Source: Peptococcaceae bacterium (lineage in GTDB: Bacteria > Bacillota > Desulfitobacteriia > Desulfitobacteriales > Syntrophobotulaceae). Taken from it: DNA of 42,928 nucleotides. Position numbers and translations under genes: made by a program. The notes beneath the pieces were generated by a model. It ran no database searches and was not told where the DNA came from. It saw only the letters and a program-made list of their open reading frames with translations. This document shows positions 39,374-42,928 of this stretch, one piece after another. How positions within the stretch are numbered: position 1 is the first letter of the stretch; the number at the start of each line of letters is the position of its first letter. The stretch covers positions 1 through 42,928 of the forward strand of contig WRII01000017.1 of the NCBI GenBank assembly GCA_009782825.1. The letters are read 5' to 3'.

Positions 39374-39994
39374 GTGGAAAACAAAGTGACAAATTGGGCA
39401 AATCCAACTCCTGCTGGATTGGTGGGACTGGCGGTGGCCTGTTTCTGTTTCTTTGCGATGCTTAACAAAGATCTCACGGGTGTTACAGTACCGGATATTC
39501 TTCCTCTCCTCGGCTGTATCTTGCTGGGCGGTTTTGTTATTCAATTGATTGTTGCGCTTTTAGATCTGAAGGCAGGGGCGATCCCTGGAGGAAACACGTT
39601 TTTATTCTTTTCAGCTTACTTTATGCTTGCCTCCGGCTTGGAAATGTTCGTAAAATATTTTGCGTTAACAGGACAATGGCAAGGAGCAGTGGATGGAAAG
39701 ATTGACGGATGGCTCTGGCTTTGTCTTGGCATAGCGATTATCCTATGGACGCCGGCCTTTTTCAAATCTCCCGCGATCCTGTTCGGGATAGTTCTCTTGC
39801 TGGATGTCGCCGTTCCGCTGGTGGCGCTCAATGATCTTGGAATTGCTAAAGAGATCTGCGGACCCCTTGCCGGATGGTTTTTGTTAGCGACGGGTGTCTT
39901 TGGTCTCTATCTGTCGGCGGCTTTATTGGTCAACGGTACGTATGGGAAAACGGTATTCCCCAACCCTGGACCTCTCTATAAAGAGAAGAAATAG
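39374..39994 (+). CDS. Acetate/succinate transporter family protein (GPR1/FUN34/YaaH, SatP)
   Basis: This 206-residue protein has six hydrophobic helices. The family signature NPTPAGLVGLAV at residues 10-21 is intact. Conserved features include Phe/Asn-rich helices near LFFSAYFMLASGLEM and a final WFLLATGVFGLYLSAALL helix. Relatives move acetate or succinate with protons. The start is GTG 39374 with AAGGAAAGGG ten bases upstream; the next in-frame starts would cut into the first helix. It stands alone, closed by the terminator at 40080. The direction of transport and substrate here are inferred from the family only. Confidence 0.9.
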   Translation: MENKVTNWANPTPAGLVGLAVACFCFFAMLNKDLTGVTVPDILPLLGCILLGGFVIQLIVALLDLKAGAIPGGNTFLFFSAYFMLASGLEMFVKYFALTGQWQGAVDGKIDGWLWLCLGIAIILWTPAFFKSPAILFGIVLLLDVAVPLVALNDLGIAKEICGPLAGWFLLATGVFGLYLSAALLVNGTYGKTVFPNPGPLYKEKK

Positions 39995-40079
39995 TCTCAA
40001 TTGGAGAATATTGGCCTCAAAAGCTCAAAAAGCTCAAAAAGATTAACAAGCTCATAAGGTTCACTCATAAGGTTCAAAA

Positions 40080-40121
40080 GAAGCCCCAAGCTGGAAGATG
40101 CCGGCAAGGGGTTTCTTTTTT
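40080..40121 (+). terminator. Rho-independent terminator after the acetate-transporter gene
   Basis: GAAGCCCC at 40080-40087 pairs with GGGGTTTC at 40108-40115, with an inner GCTGG/CCGGC stem, and TTTTTT follows. AAGCTCAA-type short repeats lie just upstream (40020-40050). The gap 39995-40393 holds only this, the short repeats and element D. Confidence 0.88.
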
Positions 40122-40175
40122 ATGAACTTCATGGAGCAACATGGCCTAATTCTTGAGGGATCCCCATATACTATA

Positions 40176-40362
40176 CTAATGCGGGCGTTGCCCGCAAGTG
40201 GTCAGTGATCAGTGGTTAGTGGTCAGTATTGGATTCTCTTGTTTTTTTATTGACACTTTGCGCCCATAAGTTACTATTAGACCACTGATTACTAACCACT
40301 ATCACTAACCACTAACCACTGACCACTGACCACTGACCACTTGCGGGCGTAGCCCGCATTAG
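40176..40362. mobile_element. Iteron-hairpin dispersed element, composite copy D
   Basis: A reversed full copy (40176-40275, four iterons) is followed by a forward partial copy (40276-40362) that has only about eight ACTRRCC-type iterons, the GCGGGCGTAGCCCGC hairpin and TTAG. The two outer ends are inverted and could pair over about 40 bases. The reversed copy has a decayed GAA-hairpin (GACACTTTGCGCC). It ends 31 bases before ylmC. Confidence 0.8.
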
Positions 40363-40393
40363 AGCAACCTCCAGAAGGAACGGGGGGAAACAG

Positions 40394-40687
40394 ATGCATG
40401 TTTCTGATTTGCGCTCCATGGATATTATTAATATTGGAGATGGGTCACGCCTGGGACCGGTACTCGATCTGGAATTGGATTTAGAGCAGGGGTGTGTGAG
40501 GGGACTTGTGGTTAGCATGTATGCGCCGAAACCAAGTTTTTGGGGTGGCGGGGGTTCCGGTCGAGGCGGCGATCTTTTTATAAGCTGGGATAAAGTGGTC
40601 AAGATTGGCATCGATGTGATATTGGTTGATATCCCTTCGCGGTATGAGTATCGTTATGGGGATCGGCATGGGGATCGGTATGATTGA
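40394..40687 (+). CDS. ylmC: YlmC/YmxH-family PRC-barrel sporulation-linked protein
   Basis: This small protein of 97 residues has the PRC-barrel pattern of YlmC/YmxH: LRSMDIINIGDGSRLGPVLDLELDLEQGCVRGLVV, then DLFISWDKVVKIGIDVILVDIP. In Clostridia it commonly follows sigG; here more than 10 kb separate them. A run of Gly/Ser (SFWGGGGSGRGGD) fills the central loop and the C-terminus ends in a short Arg/Gly/Asp/His repeat. The ribosome site is GGGGGG before ATG 40394. No biochemical role is established for the family. Confidence 0.85.
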   Translation: MHVSDLRSMDIINIGDGSRLGPVLDLELDLEQGCVRGLVVSMYAPKPSFWGGGGSGRGGDLFISWDKVVKIGIDVILVDIPSRYEYRYGDRHGDRYD

Positions 40688-40771
40688 ATTTTGCATAGAA
40701 ATGGTACATAATTAAAGAGAGGAGCGGGGGGAGAATTTTATTTTGTTGTTTGGAAGTTGAGGATATTAGCT

Positions 40772-41665
40772 GTGGAGAGACTGGATAGTGTTCAACTGGA
40801 TTTCCCGGATCCGGGAAAAGGGTGGTCTTGGCAGTATGGCCAAGCGGACCAACCCTTGCAGGCCACTCAAGCAGACCAAGTTAGGATTTCCTACTTGAGT
40901 CTGGCCTGGGAAGAATACGGCGTCACCACCGCGTTTTCTGCCCGTGGCGGTGGTGTGAGCGCCAAGCCCTATGATACTCTTAACTTGGGACTGCATGTGG
41001 GAGATCTCGCCCAGGATGTTCTGGAAAATCGCCGCCGCTTTGGGCAGCTGATGTCAATTTCTGCTCAGGAATGTGTTGTCTCGGAGCAAGTTCATGGTGT
41101 CAGGATTGCTCAAGTGGGGGAGGCTCATGGCGAAGCGGGTATGCTTGACAAAGCCTCTGCCGTGGCGGGATGCGATGCTTTGGCTACCCAGGAGAGAGTG
41201 GGGCTCATGGCTTTTTTTGCCGATTGTGTTCCTCTGTTCTTTTGCGATCCAAAAACTCATTGGGTGGCGCTGGCCCATGCGGGATGGCGAGGGAGTGCGG
41301 CAGGAATGGCGCGTGTCATGGTCGAATTCCTTATTGGAAAAGGATGCCAGGTACCGGATATCCGTGCCGGGATCGGCCCCTGTGTGGGATCCTGCTGCTA
41401 TGAGGTGGATGAGGCGGTTGTGGAGGCATTTCGGGAGGGGATCCCAGGATTTTCACACTATGCCCATTCCCGGCCTGACGGAAAATATGCCTTGGATTTG
41501 CAGGAGGCCAACCGGCTGGAATTGGTGCGGGCAGGCCTTGAGGAGTCTCATATCGCGTCAGCTTCTTTATGCACAGCCTGTCATGGGTCAGAGTTCTTTT
41601 CCTATCGCAAAAATTCCCGAACGGGACGTATGGCAGGGTTTATCAGAAGAAGAGGAGGTTCATGA
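40772..41665 (+). CDS. pgeF: Peptidoglycan editing factor PgeF / multicopper-oxidase-like purine nucleoside enzyme (YlmD)
   Basis: This is a member of the YfiH/LACC1 family; related proteins act on purine nucleosides, and in some bacteria on misincorporated muropeptides. Catalytic residues are visible: His in SEQVHG, Cys in ADCVPLFFCD and His in LAHAGWRG, plus the closing GIGPCVGSCCYEVDE and SSRT-type end (YRKNSRTGRMAGFI). GTG 40772 is preferred because GAGG at 40759-40762 is nine bases away; TTG 40757 in frame touches its site. At 297 residues it is slightly long owing to the N-terminal extension. It overlaps the next gene as ATGA. Confidence 0.88.
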   Translation: MERLDSVQLDFPDPGKGWSWQYGQADQPLQATQADQVRISYLSLAWEEYGVTTAFSARGGGVSAKPYDTLNLGLHVGDLAQDVLENRRRFGQLMSISAQECVVSEQVHGVRIAQVGEAHGEAGMLDKASAVAGCDALATQERVGLMAFFADCVPLFFCDPKTHWVALAHAGWRGSAAGMARVMVEFLIGKGCQVPDIRAGIGPCVGSCCYEVDEAVVEAFREGIPGFSHYAHSRPDGKYALDLQEANRLELVRAGLEESHIASASLCTACHGSEFFSYRKNSRTGRMAGFIRRRGGS

Positions 41666-42660
41666 TACGTTTAGCCCAACCCCCTTTCCCCAAAACCTTT
41701 TTGAACAAAAAGCCTTTGGGAAAGATGCTTCTTGTCCTCGCTGTCATCAGCGTGATGGGCTTGGTTCTTTTTTATATTTTTGTGGGTCTGCCAGGGCCGC
41801 TGACCTTGAGTGAAGCGGCTGAGGGGAGGGTGACTCACGAAGAACCTGTGGTTTTATTGATTGCCAACACAGAGACTCTGGTGTTATCACCAGTAAATGG
41901 AACGCCGGTTTACAGAAAATCTGATGGATCGCGCTTTCGCCGCGGTGAAAAAATTGCTGATGTTGGCCGGGAGCAACTCACCGCCCCGGCGGCCGGTCTT
42001 TATTTTGCCTCTAAAGACGGGTTGGAAGGGTTAGTGACTCCTGGAGCTCTCAAAAGTATGGATCTGCAGAAACTGGTTGCTGAAATCACTGTTGTCATGC
42101 CTGACATGACTAAGATTTTAAGTGGAACAGAAGAAAATCGGAATTTTATTCCAATGAGCGGCTCCCGGCCGATCGCCACTGTTTCAGTCAATGGTGTCGC
42201 TGGAAAAATGGTTAACAATCAGGAAGCCAGCTGGGCTTTTGTTTGGCTGCCGGACACTATGGGCGGCAGTATGGCCAAAGATATAGCCAAGGGGGATCCT
42301 CTTCAGTTCAAAGTGGGGGAGAGCTACCAAAAAGCCTATGTGGAAAGAGTTTCGGACACGCCGAAGGGTGTGGTCGTTCGCTTTGCCTATTTTTTGGAGG
42401 ATTCCAGGGCTCAGAGAATGCTTCAGGCGATTTGGGTGCGAAAAGAACCCCAATATGGTATCATCGTTCCGGTTTCGGCCATAGTGTACCAGGGGGAAGG
42501 GGCTGGAATCTATGTTATGGAATCGGGCGTCATTGTTTTTAAAGAAGGAATCAGGGTGATTGATCATAATGATGAATGGGCCTGTATCGAAGGGATTGAG
42601 GCCGAAACCCAAGTGGTAGAGAATCCTCGTCCTGGCATTAAGGGTAGAAAAATTAAGTGA
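41662..42660 (+). CDS. HlyD-like membrane-anchored protein of the ylm division neighbourhood
   Basis: The 332-residue protein starts at ATG 41662 behind GAGGAGG and overlaps pgeF. One N-terminal membrane helix (MLLVLAVISVMGLVLFYIF, about residues 23-41) is followed by an outside domain with the biotinyl-lipoyl-like hairpin (TLVLSPVNGTPVYRKSDGSRFRRGEKIADV ... APAAGLYF) and a strand-rich segment. Its end, GIIVPVSAIVYQGEGAGIYVMESGVIVFKEGI, resembles the C-terminal domain of HlyD/RND adaptor proteins. No partner exporter is visible. In related genomes such a gene sits between pgeF and the ylmE/sepF division genes; those would lie to the right but are replaced here by a kinase fragment. Confidence 0.7.
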   Translation: MIRLAQPPFPKTFLNKKPLGKMLLVLAVISVMGLVLFYIFVGLPGPLTLSEAAEGRVTHEEPVVLLIANTETLVLSPVNGTPVYRKSDGSRFRRGEKIADVGREQLTAPAAGLYFASKDGLEGLVTPGALKSMDLQKLVAEITVVMPDMTKILSGTEENRNFIPMSGSRPIATVSVNGVAGKMVNNQEASWAFVWLPDTMGGSMAKDIAKGDPLQFKVGESYQKAYVERVSDTPKGVVVRFAYFLEDSRAQRMLQAIWVRKEPQYGIIVPVSAIVYQGEGAGIYVMESGVIVFKEGIRVIDHNDEWACIEGIEAETQVVENPRPGIKGRKIK

Positions 42661-42907
42661 GACTCTGCACGGATCGGGGCCAGTATGTCGCGCAGCTTGG
42701 GTAACCGGGATGGATCTGCGACAGCCCCTCCAGTACCGGCAGCATGATGGAGAGCAGGTCTTTCGCGGTTTTTGCCCGATAACCGGCGCGGACCATGTCG
42801 TGCAGGGTGGCGCCCCGGTAATAGGGCATGACATATTCCTGCAAGCGCGTACCGGGGGGCAGCGCGCACATGGGGGCAGGCAATTCTATTTTTTGTGCTC
42901 CTTCCAT
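42653..42907 (-). pseudogene. Fragment of a Ser/Thr protein kinase
   Basis: The frame encodes ALPPGTRLQ, the usual opening of bacterial kinase domains. It then jumps straight to EYVMPYYRGATLHDMVRAGY and LLSIMLPVLEGLSQIHPGY, which match the hinge and helix E of the kinase fold. The glycine loop, the catalytic lysine and the HRDIKPxN loop are all missing. The frame continues a few residues (YPSCATYWPRSVQSLT) and stops at 42653, just inside the end of the HlyD-like gene. It is truncated at both ends by deletion, not by the window edge; an in-frame TGA lies at 42926-42928. Confidence 0.65.
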
Positions 42908-42928
42908 GATCGTATCAATGCGACGTCA

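Noticed and set aside
40201-40350. Regular ACTRRCC repeats that look like a short CRISPR array
   Set aside because: The unit is only 7 bp with no unique spacers, no 23-40-bp repeats and no cas genes; it is the iteron part of the dispersed element.

Overview
The window looks like chromosome from an anaerobic, endospore-forming member of the Clostridia (Firmicutes). The evidence is a spoIIGA-sigE-sigG block, ricT/yabA/rsmI and ylmC/pgeF housekeeping neighbourhoods, strong AGGAGG-type ribosome sites with many GTG and TTG starts, and a Tat-exported molybdenum oxidoreductase with a TorD chaperone. The respiratory operon and the CWB2 wall protein would fit a Desulfitobacterium/Peptococcaceae-like lineage. 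That placement is inference; no rRNA or tRNA is present to test it.

Layout. (1) 1-3660 is accessory DNA: a DNA-binding gene present twice as a 151-bp near-identical direct repeat, a PIN-domain toxin-antitoxin pair, the wreck of a second toxin-antitoxin pair (YefM/YoeB type), an unrecognised 385-residue protein and a possible immunity-type protein. (2) 3760-8401 is the conserved yaaO-holB-ricT-yabA-rsmI run. (3) 8402-21630 interrupts that run, because metG and tatD, its usual continuation, only resume at 21631. The intervening DNA carries a two-component system with a MacB/FtsX-type ABC transporter, a GNAT acetyltransferase, a four-gene molybdopterin oxidoreductase operon and a Tim44-domain membrane protein. 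(4) 21631-24440 is metG-tatD. (5) 24718-26700 is a secreted CWB2 protein. (6) 26889-29482 is spoIIGA-sigE-sigG. (7) 29479-40362 is a second cargo block between sigG and ylmC: nhaA, ktrA/ktrB-like potassium uptake, a TetR-controlled ABC-2 exporter, a second ABC exporter with a structured leader, and an acetate-transporter homologue. (8) 40394-42660 is ylmC-pgeF-HlyD-like gene, followed by a truncated protein-kinase fragment at the right edge.

How the parts work together. The oxidoreductase operon encodes a complete exported respiratory complex (catalytic subunit, four-cluster ferredoxin subunit, NrfD-type quinol-side membrane anchor) plus its assembly chaperone. SpoIIGA would process pro-SigE in the mother cell, and SigG would act in the forespore; a SigF-like promoter lies just before sigG. 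The Bce-like sensor-transporter block and the two drug-exporter-type ABC systems look like antimicrobial-stress cargo.

The most unusual non-coding signal is a family of about 75-100-bp elements (3587-3660, 14393-14493, 30793-30893, and a back-to-back composite at 40176-40362). Each has a GAA-triloop mini-hairpin next to TTAC, a variable number of 7-bp ACTRRCC iterons, a second triloop hairpin and a terminal TTAG. They look like palindrome-associated mobile elements. A second short dispersed repeat (TTACAGTCCCT) occurs at four places. Several genes carry in-frame 12-, 18- or 21-bp minisatellites.
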